A DNA stretch of 64,000 nucleotides from Caulobacteraceae bacterium. Its GTDB lineage: Bacteria > Pseudomonadota > Alphaproteobacteria > Caulobacterales > Caulobacteraceae. The stretch covers positions 62,001 to 126,000 of the forward strand of contig CANJLH010000007.1 of the NCBI GenBank assembly GCA_947475415.1, read 5' to 3'. Positions 10,116 through 20,338 of this stretch are shown one piece after another (position 1 is the first letter of the stretch; the number at the start of each line of letters is the position of its first letter). Both the position numbers and the translations under genes were made by a program. Below the pieces are notes generated by a model. That model saw only the letters and a list, made by a program, of their open reading frames with translations, had not been told where the DNA came from and did not search any database.

Positions 10116-11288
10116 CTAAGTCAGCCCATCCTTGTTGGCGAGCCCTTCTCCGGGGGCGTATGCCCCGGGCCGCCTTCGGGTAAGCGCCAGCGCCATGCCC
10201 ATGGTCAGCCCCATCGCCAGCATCGACGAGCCGCCATAAGAAATAAACGGAAGCGTCATGCCCTTGGTGGGGATCAGGTTGAGGTTCACCGCGATGTTGA
10301 TGAAGGCCTGCAGCCCCACCAGCACAAACAGACCCGCCGCCGCTACCTGCTCGAAGGGATCGGACAGCCGCATGGCGCGATAGAGCCCTCGGATCACCAC
10401 GAACGCGAACAAGGCGATCAACAACAACGAGAAGATCAGCCCGTATTCCTCGGCTCCCACCGAATAGATGAAGTCGGTATGCAGGTCCGGAACGTGGCGC
10501 TTCATCACGCCCTCGCCGGGGCCTCGTCCGAACAGGCCGCCAGCGGCGATGGCCTCAGCTGCGCGATCCACCTGATGGGTGTCGGCCTGGTCGGGGCTGA
10601 AGAAACGGTCAACGCGGCTGGCCACGTGTGGCATCAGGAAGTAGGTCGATGACAGGCCCGCCACCGCCGTACCGCCGAGCACCATCACCCAAGAGAGCGG
10701 AACGCCGGCCATCCAGAAGGCCGCCCCGAAAGCCGCGGTGATCAAAACCGTCTGACCCAGGTCCGGCTGGATCAGCAGGAGCGTAATCGCGAGGAAGAAC
10801 AGGCAGAAAGCTATCGAGACGCCTGGCACGCCCTTGCCTTTCTGGCCCTCGGCGAACATCCACGCCACCAGGATCAGGAACGCTGGCTTGAGGAACTCGG
10901 AGGGTTGCAGAGTGAATCCAGCGATAGTGAGCCAGCGCGTGGCTCCCTTGGCGTTGTGGCCAATGAATGGCAGGGCCATCATCAGGGCGATCGCGCCGGA
11001 GTAAGTGAAGAACGCCAGCCGGCGGATAGATTTAACTTCCAGCATCGAGACGCCAATCAGGATGGTGGCGCCCATGGCCGCGAATACGCACTGACGTATC
11101 GCGAAATGGAAGGGATCGCCCACGTTCATCCGCGCCGCCGCCGCCGGGCTGGCGGCGAAGGACATCATCACGCCCAACGCGATCAGGATACCGACCACCC
11201 CCACCAGCCAACGGTCCACCGTCCACCACCAGACGCCGAGCGCGGTGCGGTCTGATCTGGCGAAGGCGTGGGCCGAGGGCGCGCTCAT
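10116..11288 (-). CDS. ftsW: SEDS peptidoglycan glycosyltransferase FtsW
   Basis: Polytopic SEDS protein (about ten membrane segments) that polymerises septal glycan together with FtsI. The hallmark C-terminal run NLIPTKGMTLPFISYGGSS is present, as is a large periplasmic loop with GRGPGEGVMK. The ATG at 11286-11288 overlaps the murD stop (ATGA). The cytoplasmic N-terminus of about 25 residues is usual for alphaproteobacteria. Confidence 0.97.
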   Translation of the reverse strand: MSAPSAHAFARSDRTALGVWWWTVDRWLVGVVGILIALGVMMSFAASPAAAARMNVGDPFHFAIRQCVFAAMGATILIGVSMLEVKSIRRLAFFTYSGAIALMMALPFIGHNAKGATRWLTIAGFTLQPSEFLKPAFLILVAWMFAEGQKGKGVPGVSIAFCLFFLAITLLLIQPDLGQTVLITAAFGAAFWMAGVPLSWVMVLGGTAVAGLSSTYFLMPHVASRVDRFFSPDQADTHQVDRAAEAIAAGGLFGRGPGEGVMKRHVPDLHTDFIYSVGAEEYGLIFSLLLIALFAFVVIRGLYRAMRLSDPFEQVAAAGLFVLVGLQAFINIAVNLNLIPTKGMTLPFISYGGSSMLAMGLTMGMALALTRRRPGAYAPGEGLANKDGLT

Positions 11289-12700
11289 GCCTTCGCCCTC
11301 TGCGGCGCCTCTTCCGAAAGCGCCGACACCGCCGCGCGGAAGGCCTCGCCCCGGGCCTCGAAGTCGGTGAACTGATCAAATGAGGCCGCAGCCGGTGAAA
11401 GCAGCACCACGGCGTCTTCGCCGCTGATGGCGGCGTCGGCGTAAGCCTGAGCGACGGCGGAGTCCATGGTCCCGCAAACGGTGTGGTCAACCTTACCCTT
11501 AAGGGTGGCCGCGAAAGCGGGCGCCCCCTCTCCGATCAGGTAGGCCTTGGTCACCCGTCCGAACAGATCGGAGAGGTCCTCAATACCGCCGGCCTTGGGT
11601 TGACCGCCTGCGATCCAATAGACCCGGGGATAGCTCGACAGCGCCTGGCGAGCCGCATCGCAATTGGTGGCTTTGGAGTCGTTCACGAACCGAACCGCGC
11701 CCAGCCTGGCCACAGTCTCCATCCTATGGGCCAGACCCGGGAAACTCATCAACCCTTCCGCGGCGTCTTCGGCGGAGACGCCGATCCCGCGCACGGCGGC
11801 GAATGCGGCGGCTGCGTTCTGCCAATTGTGTCGACCAGGCAGCGATCGGGCCTGTAAAAGGTCCGCCACCTCAACCGCGCGCTCGCCGGTGGCGTCATAA
11901 AGCAGGCCCTGCAAGGCATAGACGCCGCGGCCCATCGCCTTGCTGGCGGAAATCGGCACGATGGTGCGCCGGTTGGCGGCGGTGATCTCCGTGCAGATCC
12001 GCTGACCCCATGGATCGTCCACGCCGATCACGGCGGTATCGCCCTTGCCCTGGTTGAGCAGAATGCGACGCTTGGCGTCCACATAGCCTTCCATGCCGCC
12101 GTGGCGCTCAAGGTGGTCGGGACTGACGTTCAGCAGCACCGCGGCGTCAGGTTTGAGGCTGGTGGTCAGGTCAAGCTGGTAGGAGCTGAGTTCCAGCACA
12201 TAGACCGCGCCACCATGCATATCCTCCAGGCCCAGCACACCTTGGCCAATATTGCCGCCGACACGGGTATCGCGTCCGGCGGCGCGACAGATGTGGCCGA
12301 TCAGGGCGGTGGTCGTTGACTTGCCGTTGGTGCCGGTGATCGCGATCACCCGCGGACGCCGATGCTCCACGGCGCCGTTCACACTGCGTGCGAACAGCTC
12401 CACATCACCGACGATCTCCACGCCGGACGCCTTCGCGCGCGCCACCGTCCAGTGTGGTTGCGGGTGGGTCAGGGGAACACCCGGCGACAGCATCAGGGCC
12501 GCATAGGCGGACCAGTCGGCGGTGGTTAGATCTTCGATCGGCAGGCCCTCGGCCGCGGCGGCCTCGCGGGCCGCGGCCTTTTCGTCCCAAAGCGCCACTT
12601 CCGCGCCGCCAGCCTGAAGCGCCCGCGCTGCGGCTAGACCCGTGCGGGCCAGACCGAACACAGCCACCTTCCTGCCTTCAAAGCCGCGGACGGGGATCAT
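11285..12700 (-). CDS. murD: UDP-N-acetylmuramoylalanine--D-glutamate ligase
   Basis: Mur ligase adding D-Glu. It has an N-terminal Rossmann-like KVAVFGLARTGLAAARAL, the P-loop GTNGKSTTTALIG, the NVSPDHLERHGGMEGY motif and the C-terminal NDSKATNCDA (ATP/substrate binding). The length of 471 aa fits. It begins 17 nt after mraY ends. Confidence 0.97.
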   Translation of the reverse strand: MIPVRGFEGRKVAVFGLARTGLAAARALQAGGAEVALWDEKAAAREAAAAEGLPIEDLTTADWSAYAALMLSPGVPLTHPQPHWTVARAKASGVEIVGDVELFARSVNGAVEHRRPRVIAITGTNGKSTTTALIGHICRAAGRDTRVGGNIGQGVLGLEDMHGGAVYVLELSSYQLDLTTSLKPDAAVLLNVSPDHLERHGGMEGYVDAKRRILLNQGKGDTAVIGVDDPWGQRICTEITAANRRTIVPISASKAMGRGVYALQGLLYDATGERAVEVADLLQARSLPGRHNWQNAAAAFAAVRGIGVSAEDAAEGLMSFPGLAHRMETVARLGAVRFVNDSKATNCDAARQALSSYPRVYWIAGGQPKAGGIEDLSDLFGRVTKAYLIGEGAPAFAATLKGKVDHTVCGTMDSAVAQAYADAAISGEDAVVLLSPAAASFDQFTDFEARGEAFRAAVSALSEEAPQRAKA

Positions 12701-12717
12701 GGACTGGACGCCGCCTC

Positions 12718-13827
12718 CTACCGCAACTTGAGGGTTGAAAGACCGATCATCGCCAGCACCACCGATACGATCCAGAACCGGATCACCACGGTGGACTCCG
12801 ACCAGCCGAGTTTCTCGAAGTGGTGGTGTATCGGAGCCATCCGGAATACCCGCTTGCCAGTAAGCTTGAATGACACCACCTGGATCATCACCGAAAGGGT
12901 CTCGAGGACGAAAAGCCCGCCGATGACTCCCAGCACGATCTCATGCTTGGTGGCCACCGCCATGGTTCCGACGGCGCCGCCGAGCGCCAGCGAACCCGTG
13001 TCGCCCATGAATATTTTGGCGGGGGGCGCGTTGTACCAGAGGAAGCCCAGGCCGGACCCGATGATGGCGCCGCAGAAAATCGCCAGTTCGCCCACACCGG
13101 GTACGAAATGCACTTGCAGGTACTGGGAGAAAATGAAGTTTCCGACCAGGTAGGTGATCAGTCCATATGCCGCCGCGGCGATCATAACCGGCACGATCGC
13201 CAGGCCATCCAGGCCGTCGGTGAAATTCACCGCATTGGCGGCTCCGACGATTATGAACGCGCCGAACGCCAAATAGAACCAACCAAGATTCAGCAGCACT
13301 GACTTGAAGATTGGGAAGGCGATGGAAGTCGAAAGCGCTTCCGCCCCGGGCGCGTGGCCGCCATAGACGATAAGCAGCCAGACAGCCGCAGCCGCGACGC
13401 CAACTTCGATGACCAGCCTCAGCTTGCCGGAAACCCCATCGACGGTCTGCTTTGTCACCTTGGCGTAGTCGTCGAGAAAGCCCAGGACCCCATAGGTCGC
13501 CGTCACCATTATCCCGACCCAGACATAGATATTGCTGAGGTCCGCCCATAGCAACGTGCTTACAAGCAGGCCCGCCAGGATCATCACCCCGCCCATTGTC
13601 GGCGTGCCGGCCTTTTCCACCACGTGGCGTTGAATGCCGTCGGTGCGGATCGGCTGGCCCTTGCCCTGCTTGACCTGCATGAAGCGGATGAACCGCGAGC
13701 CGAGCGCCACCACCACCAGCTGCGCCGTGAACACGGCCATTCCGGTACGGAATGTTTGGTATTTCAACAGGTTGAGGATCGGCGCATATTCGCCGCCGGA
13801 CAATTGATGGTACAGCCAGTAAAACAT
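12718..13827 (-). CDS. mraY: Phospho-MurNAc-pentapeptide transferase
   Basis: Ten-helix inner-membrane enzyme that moves phospho-MurNAc-pentapeptide to undecaprenyl phosphate (lipid I). Catalytic and signature motifs are GFLDDYAK (DD pair), [21 protein letters not shown] and the C-terminal [13 protein letters not shown] start at ATG 13825-13827, overlapping the murF stop by one base (TGATG), because the family N-terminus begins near MFYWLY. The open frame running upstream to 14037 is low-complexity Arg-rich sequence inside murF and was discarded. Confidence 0.97.
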   Translation of the reverse strand: MFYWLYHQLSGGEYAPILNLLKYQTFRTGMAVFTAQLVVVALGSRFIRFMQVKQGKGQPIRTDGIQRHVVEKAGTPTMGGVMILAGLLVSTLLWADLSNIYVWVGIMVTATYGVLGFLDDYAKVTKQTVDGVSGKLRLVIEVGVAAAAVWLLIVYGGHAPGAEALSTSIAFPIFKSVLLNLGWFYLAFGAFIIVGAANAVNFTDGLDGLAIVPVMIAAAAYGLITYLVGNFIFSQYLQVHFVPGVGELAIFCGAIIGSGLGFLWYNAPPAKIFMGDTGSLALGGAVGTMAVATKHEIVLGVIGGLFVLETLSVMIQVVSFKLTGKRVFRMAPIHHHFEKLGWSESTVVIRFWIVSVVLAMIGLSTLKLR

Positions 13828-15221
13828 CAGGCGCCCCCGCTCCTGGGATCCAGGCCGGCCAACGCACGGGCGATATCGCCAGCGCGCGAGCCGTTGGAAC
13901 CCTTCACCATCACCACATCGCCCGGCTCTACGGCCTTTGCGACTCGCGGCGCGAGATCGGCCGCTGCAACGGCGTACCCGCCGCGCCGAGTCGACGGAAG
14001 CGCATCCCACAACGACTGCATCAATGGGCCGGCGCAAAACACCTGATCCACCTGCGCCTGGTCCAAGGGTTCCGCCAAGGCGGCATGGAAATTCTTCGCC
14101 GCATCGCCCAATTCCAGCATGTCGGTCACCGCGACGATCCGCCGCCCCTGAACCTTGCGCGCGCCCAGCGAGGCGATCGCCGCAGCCATGGAGATCGGAT
14201 TGGCGTTGTAGCTCTCGTCGATCAGGGTGAAGGCTCCTCCAGGAAGCGGAATCGTCTTCTCCGCCCCACGCCCTTCCAGAGGTTCGAATTCGGCCAGGAC
14301 CGCCAACCCGTCATCACGGGACACGCCCAGCGCCTCCAGCAGCAGCAGCACCGCCAGGCTGTTGGGACCCCAATGGACGCCGGTCTGCAGGATTGGGAAA
14401 TCAATCGGCGCGTCGGTGAGGCGTGCGCTGACGATGGCCCGCGCGCCTTCCACGCGAAAGCCGGTGAGCCGGGCATCCGCGATCGGCGCTGCGCCGAAGC
14501 TCAGGACCTTGGCGCCGGCCGTCCGGGCCGCGGCGCTGAGCTGGTCGAACCAGACATTGTCGGCGTTCAGGATCGCTGTACCGCCCGGTTCAATTCCCTC
14601 GAAGATTTCCGCTTTGGCCCGCGCAACGCCGGCTTCCCCATCGGGAAAATTCTCCACATGCACCGGCCCCACCGTGGTGATCGCCACGGCGTGCGGGCGC
14701 ACCATGCGCGCCAGTGGCCGGATTTCGTCGGCGTGGTTCATGCCGATTTCGAACACCGCGCGTTCGGTGTCGCGGGGCATGCGCGCCAGGGTGAGAGGCA
14801 CACCGATGTGGTTGTTGTAGGATTTCACCGACGAATGCGCCCGCCCGGCTCGCATGAGGCCCGCGCGCACCGCCTGGGTGACGCTTGTCTTCCCTACGGA
14901 GCCAGTCACCGCGCCACGCTGCGCCTGGGGCGCGCGCTCTCGCGCTGCAACAGCGAGGCCTTCCAGCGCAGCGAATACGTCTGCGACCTGGAGACTGGGT
15001 CCATTTACTGGGCGGCTGGCCAACACGCCCGCCGCGCCCTTGGCCAGCGCTTGGGCCGCGAACTCATGGCCGTCGCGAACCCCTGCCAGAGCCACAAAGA
15101 GGTCACCGGGCTCGATCGTGCGCGTATCTATGGAAACGCCATTGGCGGCAAACGCACCGCCCTCGATCCGGCCACCGGTCGCGCGCTCCAGTTCAACCGT
15201 GCTCCAAAGCGGCTCAGGCAT
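13827..15221 (-). CDS. murF: UDP-MurNAc-tripeptide--D-Ala-D-Ala ligase
   Basis: Mur ligase that adds the D-Ala-D-Ala made by Ddl. The N-terminal substrate domain includes [18 protein letters not shown]. The P-loop reads [11 protein letters not shown], followed by the [10 protein letters not shown] motif and the C-terminal [12 protein letters not shown]. The first loop residue of the usual GSxGKT signature is conserved. The start is ATG 15219-15221, overlapping the murE stop by eight bases (ATGCCTGA); another ATG three codons earlier is possible. Confidence 0.96.
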   Translation of the reverse strand: MPEPLWSTVELERATGGRIEGGAFAANGVSIDTRTIEPGDLFVALAGVRDGHEFAAQALAKGAAGVLASRPVNGPSLQVADVFAALEGLAVAARERAPQAQRGAVTGSVGKTSVTQAVRAGLMRAGRAHSSVKSYNNHIGVPLTLARMPRDTERAVFEIGMNHADEIRPLARMVRPHAVAITTVGPVHVENFPDGEAGVARAKAEIFEGIEPGGTAILNADNVWFDQLSAAARTAGAKVLSFGAAPIADARLTGFRVEGARAIVSARLTDAPIDFPILQTGVHWGPNSLAVLLLLEALGVSRDDGLAVLAEFEPLEGRGAEKTIPLPGGAFTLIDESYNANPISMAAAIASLGARKVQGRRIVAVTDMLELGDAAKNFHAALAEPLDQAQVDQVFCAGPLMQSLWDALPSTRRGGYAVAAADLAPRVAKAVEPGDVVMVKGSNGSRAGDIARALAGLDPRSGGA

Positions 15222-16677
15222 CGACGCCATCCAAGGCCAGCTGTGTCTCCACCACGTCGTCGAAGGGATGGGTGACGCCGGCGATAATTTGCCCCTGCTC
15301 GTGGCCCTTGCCGGCCACGACCAGCACATCTCCCTCCCCCAGCAAGGTGACCGCCGCGCGGATCGCCGCGCGGCGATCGCTGATTTCCTTCAAGGCGCTC
15401 GAGCCGGCCCTCACTTCAGCGCGGATCGCAGCAGGATCCTCGCTGCGCGGATTATCGTCGGTGACGATAGCCACGTCGGCCAACTCCCCTGCGATGCGGC
15501 CCATGATCGGCCGTTTGCCCCTGTCCCGATCGCCGCCAGCGCCGAACACGACGATCAACCGCCCCAAGGTGTGCGGCCGCAACGCGCCCAGCACTGTCGC
15601 CAGACCATCGGGCGTATGGGCGTAGTCGACGTAAGCCACCCCGCCCGCGCCCCCCGCGCCCACCAGTTGCATGCGGCCTGGCGCGCCTTCCAGATGCTCC
15701 AGGGCCGACAAGGCGGTGTCCAGATCCACACCGGTAGTCAGCCCCAGTCCCAGGGCGACCAGGGCGTTCGACGCCTGGAACCCTCCAACCAACGGCAGTG
15801 TCACATCGTGGCGTTCACCGGCGATTTCTATGGACAGGCGTTGGCCTCGCAAGGTCGGCGTGCGCTCCGCCAGCCGGATCGCCTGTCCGGCTACCCCCAC
15901 AGTCACCACCACATGGCTGGAGCCCGCCGCAGCGGTCGCGAAGTTCAGGTACTCGTCGGAATCGGCGTTCACCACCGCCGGCGCGCCTTGCGGCAGCAGG
16001 GCTTCGAACAGGCGCAGTTTGGCGCTTCGGTAGGCGCCCATGTCGCCGTGATAGTCCAGGTGATCCTGGGTCAGGTTGAGGAAAGCCGCCGCCCGAAGCC
16101 TAACACCATCGAGGCGGCGCTGGTCGATGCCATGCGAAGACGCTTCCAGCGCCAGGTGCGTGACGCCTGTCCTAGCAAGGCGCGCCAGCAGGTCCGCCAC
16201 GTCGGCGGCGTCGGGCGTGGTCAGGCCAGGGGGCGTGATCTGTTCATCGGCGGCCGCAGCGCCAGGTCGAGATATCCGTACGCCGAGCGTGCCCATGCTA
16301 GCCGAGACATGGCCGTCGCGGGCATAGATCTGACGGCAAAAGCCCGCCACTGAGGTCTTGCCATTGGTGCCGGTGATGGCGACGCAGGTCTTTGGCTGGC
16401 GACCATGGAATGCCGCGGCGGCCAAGGCGTAGGCTCGGCGCGGATCGCTCTCCACCACCACCGGGACGCCGAGGTCCTTGAGCTTTCGGCCAGCGATCAC
16501 CGCCACGGCGCCCGCCTCGACGGCCTTGGCGGCAAACACCGCCCCATCAGCGTGAGTCCCCGGCAGCGCCGCAAACAGATAACCTTTGCGGACCCTGCGG
16601 CTGTCGGCCGTGATCCCTTCAATCACCGGATCCAGGTCGAGGTCGCGGCCGATCAGTGCGGACAGCCGGATCTTCAT
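15214..16677 (-). CDS. murE: UDP-MurNAc-L-Ala-D-Glu--meso-DAP ligase
   Basis: Mur ligase adding the third stem residue. The P-loop is GTNGKTSVAG; NLTQDHLDYHGDM is the Mur-ligase centre. The C-terminal DNPRSEDP contains the DNPR box found in enzymes that select meso-diaminopimelate, as expected for a Gram-negative. The start is ATG 16675-16677, overlapping the ftsI stop by one base; the TTG just before it was rejected. Length 487 aa. Confidence 0.97.
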   Translation of the reverse strand: MKIRLSALIGRDLDLDPVIEGITADSRRVRKGYLFAALPGTHADGAVFAAKAVEAGAVAVIAGRKLKDLGVPVVVESDPRRAYALAAAAFHGRQPKTCVAITGTNGKTSVAGFCRQIYARDGHVSASMGTLGVRISRPGAAAADEQITPPGLTTPDAADVADLLARLARTGVTHLALEASSHGIDQRRLDGVRLRAAAFLNLTQDHLDYHGDMGAYRSAKLRLFEALLPQGAPAVVNADSDEYLNFATAAAGSSHVVVTVGVAGQAIRLAERTPTLRGQRLSIEIAGERHDVTLPLVGGFQASNALVALGLGLTTGVDLDTALSALEHLEGAPGRMQLVGAGGAGGVAYVDYAHTPDGLATVLGALRPHTLGRLIVVFGAGGDRDRGKRPIMGRIAGELADVAIVTDDNPRSEDPAAIRAEVRAGSSALKEISDRRAAIRAAVTLLGEGDVLVVAGKGHEQGQIIAGVTHPFDDVVETQLALDGVDA

Positions 16678-18428
16678 CAACGCTCGTCCGCGTTCATCAG
16701 CGCCGGCGCCAGATCCTTGGGTTCGCCGGTGGGCGCATCGGCGCGCCGCGCAACGCCCAGGAAGGGGCCAATACGATCGACGACCCGCCCCACCGCCGGC
16801 GCGGCCGTCCAGCCGCCAGTGGCCAGTCCGAAGGATTCGGCGTTGCCCTTGGGCTCGTCCAGCAGGATCAGAATGAAGTAGCGATCGGCTTCCAGCGGGC
16901 CGTCAGTCGGGAACACTGCGGCGAAAGATGAAACCAGAGTGCTGCGCGCATAGTGTCCGTCGATCACCTTTTCTGCCGAGCCTGTCTTGCCGCCCACCCG
17001 CATCCCAGGCGCATTGGCCTTGCCGCCGGTGCCATGCACCACGTTCAGACGCATCAGCTGCAACATCGCCTTCGAGGTCGCTTCGGAGACCACACGCGGC
17101 CCCTCCGGCCGGGCGTCCGCCTTCATCGGCCGGATCGTAAGGGGCACATAAGTCCCGCCGTTGAGGATCGCTCCCATGCCGGCCGCCAAGGCCAGGGGAC
17201 TCACCGAAATGGCGTGTCCGAAGGAGGCGGATGCCACCGCATTGTCGTTCCATTGCCGGGGAAGGATCGGCTTGGCGCTTTCCTGCAACTCCACCTGCGC
17301 GGCTTCGAACAGACCGAATTTTTGGAAATAGCGTGTCAGGGTTGGCCCGCCGGCTCGCAGCGCCAGCTTGGTGGTGCCGATGTTGGAGGAGTGAATGAAA
17401 GCATCCGAGACCGTCATGATCCGGTTCTCGGCGTGATAGTCATGGATCACCTGGCCGCCGATCCTCACAGGCTGGCTGGTGTCGAAGGTCGACGCGAGCG
17501 TCACCGCGCCTGAGTCCAGCCCCATGGCGACGGTGAACACCTTGAAGGTCGACCCCATCTCATAGACCTGGGTTCCCACCCTGTTGAGCAGTTGGTCCGG
17601 CGTCGCCCGGCCGGCCTGATTGGGATCGAAACTGGGATAGCTCACCAGCCCCAGGATTTCGCCGGTGTGCACCTTGGTGATCAGGCCCACCGCGCCCTGG
17701 GCCTGGAAAGCGCGAGCGGCCTTGACCACTTCATCCTCCAAAGCCGCCTGGACCCGCAGGTCGATGGATAGCGCCTGGGGTTCATGGGCTAGGGCGCCGG
17801 CCCGCACCGCCTCGTCGATGGCGTATTCCGCGCCGGCCAGCCCGGATCCTCCCGAGTCAGCGAACCCGATGAGGTGGGCGGCGGTGGTCCCCAAAGGATA
17901 GACTCGGCGCGTCTCCGCCTCAAAGCTCAGGCCAGGCAGACCCAGATCGTGCACCCGGGCGCGCACTTCAGGGGTCAGCCCACCGATCAGGAAAGTGCGC
18001 CGGTCACCGTGCAGCGCTTTTTCTAGGCGAGGCGCTTCGATCGCCGGTAAGGCGGCGCGCAGGGCACGGCGGGTGGCGTCAACGTCCCAGACTTCGCGCG
18101 GATCCACATAGAGACCGTAGTGCAGCAGATCGGCGGCCAGCATGGCGCCATTGCGGTCAACCAGGTCTGCTCTAGCCGCGCCTTCAGCGGCTGCGGACGC
18201 GCCGGCGCGTCCATCGGCGCCGGATAGCGCCGCCCGAGTGGCGCCGACCGCCAGGCTCAGGAACGCGGTGGCGAACGCCGCCAAAACGAAAAATATGCGT
18301 ATCCGTGTGTCATCCTCGGCCCTGCCGCGCGCCCGCGCGCGCTCGAAGGCGTGCTCGAAGCCCCACACCCGGTCCACCAGCCAACGCCAGCTCGGCGAAC
18401 CACCCATGGCGTGCTGGACGTAACTCAA
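16677..18428 (-). CDS. ftsI: Septal transpeptidase FtsI (PBP3)
   Basis: Class B penicillin-binding protein that cross-links septal peptidoglycan, partner of FtsW. One membrane anchor spans about residues 45-65. The N-terminal pedestal (VDRNGAMLA) is followed by the transpeptidase domain with STFK (Ser293, Lys296), SSN (347-349) and KTG (481-483). The start is probably TTG 18426-18428, overlapping the ftsL stop (TTGA), because GGAGG sits 7 nt upstream; the next ATG (18405-18407) has no visible ribosome-binding site. A TTG start may limit its synthesis relative to neighbours. Confidence 0.95.
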   Translation of the reverse strand: MSYVQHAMGGSPSWRWLVDRVWGFEHAFERARARGRAEDDTRIRIFFVLAAFATAFLSLAVGATRAALSGADGRAGASAAAEGAARADLVDRNGAMLAADLLHYGLYVDPREVWDVDATRRALRAALPAIEAPRLEKALHGDRRTFLIGGLTPEVRARVHDLGLPGLSFEAETRRVYPLGTTAAHLIGFADSGGSGLAGAEYAIDEAVRAGALAHEPQALSIDLRVQAALEDEVVKAARAFQAQGAVGLITKVHTGEILGLVSYPSFDPNQAGRATPDQLLNRVGTQVYEMGSTFKVFTVAMGLDSGAVTLASTFDTSQPVRIGGQVIHDYHAENRIMTVSDAFIHSSNIGTTKLALRAGGPTLTRYFQKFGLFEAAQVELQESAKPILPRQWNDNAVASASFGHAISVSPLALAAGMGAILNGGTYVPLTIRPMKADARPEGPRVVSEATSKAMLQLMRLNVVHGTGGKANAPGMRVGGKTGSAEKVIDGHYARSTLVSSFAAVFPTDGPLEADRYFILILLDEPKGNAESFGLATGGWTAAPAVGRVVDRIGPFLGVARRADAPTGEPKDLAPALMNADER

Positions 18429-18748
18429 TGCCCCGCCTCCTCCACCGCCAAACGACTGATGTCATCAGGGTTGGCTTCGCGCTTGGCCGAGATTGGCGCG
18501 AGTCCGAGATAGGCGCTCGCCAGCCGCTCTATCCGCGACGGCTGCTCCAGGTAGGCCACCTCAGCGTGCAGTAGCCGGATGCGCTCCTGCTCCGCCTCGA
18601 TCTGGCGGGTGATCCGAGCGATATCGCCCCGCTCACGGCCGGCCACCGTCTTGGCCAGGTAAACCCCCAGCACCATCGCCACCAGGACCCCAAGGGCCAC
18701 TACGTCGACCAGTCGAAAACCTCGAATGCGTCGCTCAAGCAGGCTCAT
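18425..18748 (-). CDS. ftsL: Cell division protein FtsL
   Basis: Short (107 aa) bitopic divisome protein. A basic N-terminus is followed by a membrane helix at about 14-32 ([19 protein letters not shown]). A heptad-like coiled coil ([21 protein letters not shown]) follows, with the conserved periplasmic PSRIERLA motif near residue 70. It overlaps rsmH (ATGA) and ftsI, the canonical position between the two. FtsL proteins diverge strongly, so the call rests on topology plus position. Confidence 0.9.
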   Translation of the reverse strand: MSLLERRIRGFRLVDVVALGVLVAMVLGVYLAKTVAGRERGDIARITRQIEAEQERIRLLHAEVAYLEQPSRIERLASAYLGLAPISAKREANPDDISRLAVEEAGH

Positions 18749-19680
18749 GCCGCGTCCCTCCAGACTGGGGCGGATGTTCGCACGGCCGCGCGCAGCTTCG
18801 CTGAGCGGGACCGGGAGTTGGCCGCCAGTTCCAGCGGTTGCGGCGACTTGGCGCCATTGAAAAGCAAATCGAAGCTCGGATGGCCGACGGCTTCCACCTG
18901 CGGTCTGTGCCGGGACCCCTGCCCCAGACGACCGGCCCGAACGGCCAGGAACCCCTTGACGATCCGGTCCTCCAGCGAATGAAACGTAACCACCGCCAGT
19001 CGCCCGCCGGCCTTCAGAGTGTGCTCTGCCGCGGACAGACCGCGCTCCAATTCGCCCAGCTCATCATTTACCGCAATCCTGAGGGCCTGAAAGGACCGGG
19101 TCGCCGGATGGGTCTTGGCGCCGCGCCTCCCACCGAGGGCATGCTCGATAAACTCCGCCAACTCCACGGTGCGAGTGAAGGGCTGCTGGTCGCGCCGGCG
19201 TGCAATGGCGCCGGCGATGCGACGCGACTTCCGCTCTTCCCCATAGACATAGAGTATTCGCGCTAGCTCCGTGGGCTCCTCTTCGTTGACCAGGTCTGCC
19301 GCCGTGCGTCCGGCAGCGCCCATGCGCATGTCCAAGGGGCCATCACGCATGAAGGAAAAACCGCGATCAGGCTCGTCGAGCTGCATGGATGAGACCCCAA
19401 GATCCAGCGCCACCCCGTCCGCTCCCGCCTCGCCGAGCTCTTCGGCCATTTCCGAGAAGGGCGCCTCCAACAGCCGGAACCGATCGGCGGGTAGGCCATC
19501 GGCGAACCGGCGCGCAGTGGGGTCGCGATCGAAGGCCACCACACTGGCGCCGGCGGCCAGGAACGCGCGGCTGTAACCCCCAGCTCCGAAGGTGCCGTCC
19601 ACGATTATTTTCCCCGGCGCAGGCTCCAACGCCGCTGAGACCTCTTCCATAAGGACCGGTTTATGGGCGCCGCCGTTCAT
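18745..19680 (-). CDS. rsmH: 16S rRNA (cytosine-1402-N4)-methyltransferase
   Basis: MraW/RsmH methylates C1402 in the ribosomal P site. The N-terminal HKPVLMEEV and the SAM motif [10 protein letters not shown] are typical, as are [20 protein letters not shown] and [12 protein letters not shown] near the C-terminus. Its ATG overlaps the mraZ stop (ATGA). 311 aa is the expected length. Confidence 0.97.
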   Translation of the reverse strand: MNGGAHKPVLMEEVSAALEPAPGKIIVDGTFGAGGYSRAFLAAGASVVAFDRDPTARRFADGLPADRFRLLEAPFSEMAEELGEAGADGVALDLGVSSMQLDEPDRGFSFMRDGPLDMRMGAAGRTAADLVNEEEPTELARILYVYGEERKSRRIAGAIARRRDQQPFTRTVELAEFIEHALGGRRGAKTHPATRSFQALRIAVNDELGELERGLSAAEHTLKAGGRLAVVTFHSLEDRIVKGFLAVRAGRLGQGSRHRPQVEAVGHPSFDLLFNGAKSPQPLELAANSRSRSAKLRAAVRTSAPVWRDAA

Positions 19681-20144
19681 TGGGCGACTCCGGCCCGAGC
19701 CGCCCGCTGAAGCGCGCGCAAATGGGCGAGGCCTTCACGAGCGATCTCCCGCTGGGCGGCCCGGTGGGCCTGGAAGGCTTCGCGTTGCCAGATCTGGAAC
19801 CGGTCGCCCAAACCAACCACAGTCACCCACTCGGTGAGGCCGAACATATCGCATAGGCCCTCCGGCAGCGTGATCCGTCCGGCGGTGTCAAAGGAGAGCT
19901 TGGCCATGCCACCTAGCACCGAGGTCTCGAGCGCCGTGCGCAGCGGGTCGCCGAAATCCAGCTCCTCCATCACGCCCACATAACGATCGAACAGCGCCTT
20001 GCCGCCGCCCTCAATGCAGTCGGACTCGATGGAGGGGAAGCAGAAGACGCCTTCGAAGGGTCCGGTGGCGAGCGCACGGAAGTCCTGAGGCACGACGATG
20101 CGCCGCTTCACATCCAGCTGTTTCTCGAAGGTCGAGAGAAACAC
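19677..20144 (-). CDS. mraZ: Transcriptional regulator MraZ
   Basis: DNA-binding protein with two SpoVT-AbrB half-domains, seen as [11 protein letters not shown] near the N-terminus and [11 protein letters not shown] in the middle. It is the first gene of the dcw cluster and in E. coli represses its own operon. The start is GTG at 20142-20144, giving the family N-terminus [11 protein letters not shown]; no better in-frame ATG exists nearby. The upstream region holds a matching TGGGN operator array. 155 aa. Confidence 0.95.
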   Translation of the reverse strand: MFLSTFEKQLDVKRRIVVPQDFRALATGPFEGVFCFPSIESDCIEGGGKALFDRYVGVMEELDFGDPLRTALETSVLGGMAKLSFDTAGRITLPEGLCDMFGLTEWVTVVGLGDRFQIWQREAFQAHRAAQREIAREGLAHLRALQRAARAGVAQ

Positions 20145-20255
20145 AGCAGTCTTGCCCCTGTTCGCGCCCGACGCCCCGGCCGCCCCTGTCGATCGCCTGG
20201 CCCGCTCGCGACACCCCCCGCGCGATACGGTCCGTCATGGTTAGCGAACGCCGAT

Positions 20256-20310
20256 TGGGTTAACATGGGATTGAATGGGATTCAATGACTCTGAATGACT
20301 AAAATTGAGA
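20256..20310. promoter_or_regulatory. MraZ-type operator array (10-nt period) with GANTC sites
   Basis: On the plus strand TGGGT (20256), TGGGA (20266) and TGGGA (20276) are separated by exactly 5 nt, and TGACT (20286), TGACT (20296) and TGAGA (20306) continue the same 10-nt phase as degenerate copies. MraZ is known to bind TGGGN repeats with 5-nt spacers. GANTC sites at 20279-20283 and 20287-20291 lie inside the array, so CcrM methylation could affect occupancy. The repeats read opposite to mraZ. Confidence 0.75.
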
Positions 20311-20338
20311 ACTCCAAATAAGTTGGTCCGGTATATGG

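Noticed and set aside
13828-14037. 70-residue N-terminal extension of mraY
   Set aside because: Arg-rich and lies inside murF; the family N-terminus begins at the ATG overlapping the murF stop.
14085-15275. 396-aa plus-strand frame opposite murF
   Set aside because: Arg/His/Gln-rich shadow of a GC-rich gene; murF motifs are complete on the minus strand.
14854-16353. 499-aa plus-strand frame opposite murF/murE
   Set aside because: No family motif, composition typical of an antisense shadow, overlaps two well-defined Mur ligases.
20011-20238. 75-aa minus-strand frame across the mraZ start
   Set aside because: Different frame from mraZ, no motif, and it covers the mraZ leader.
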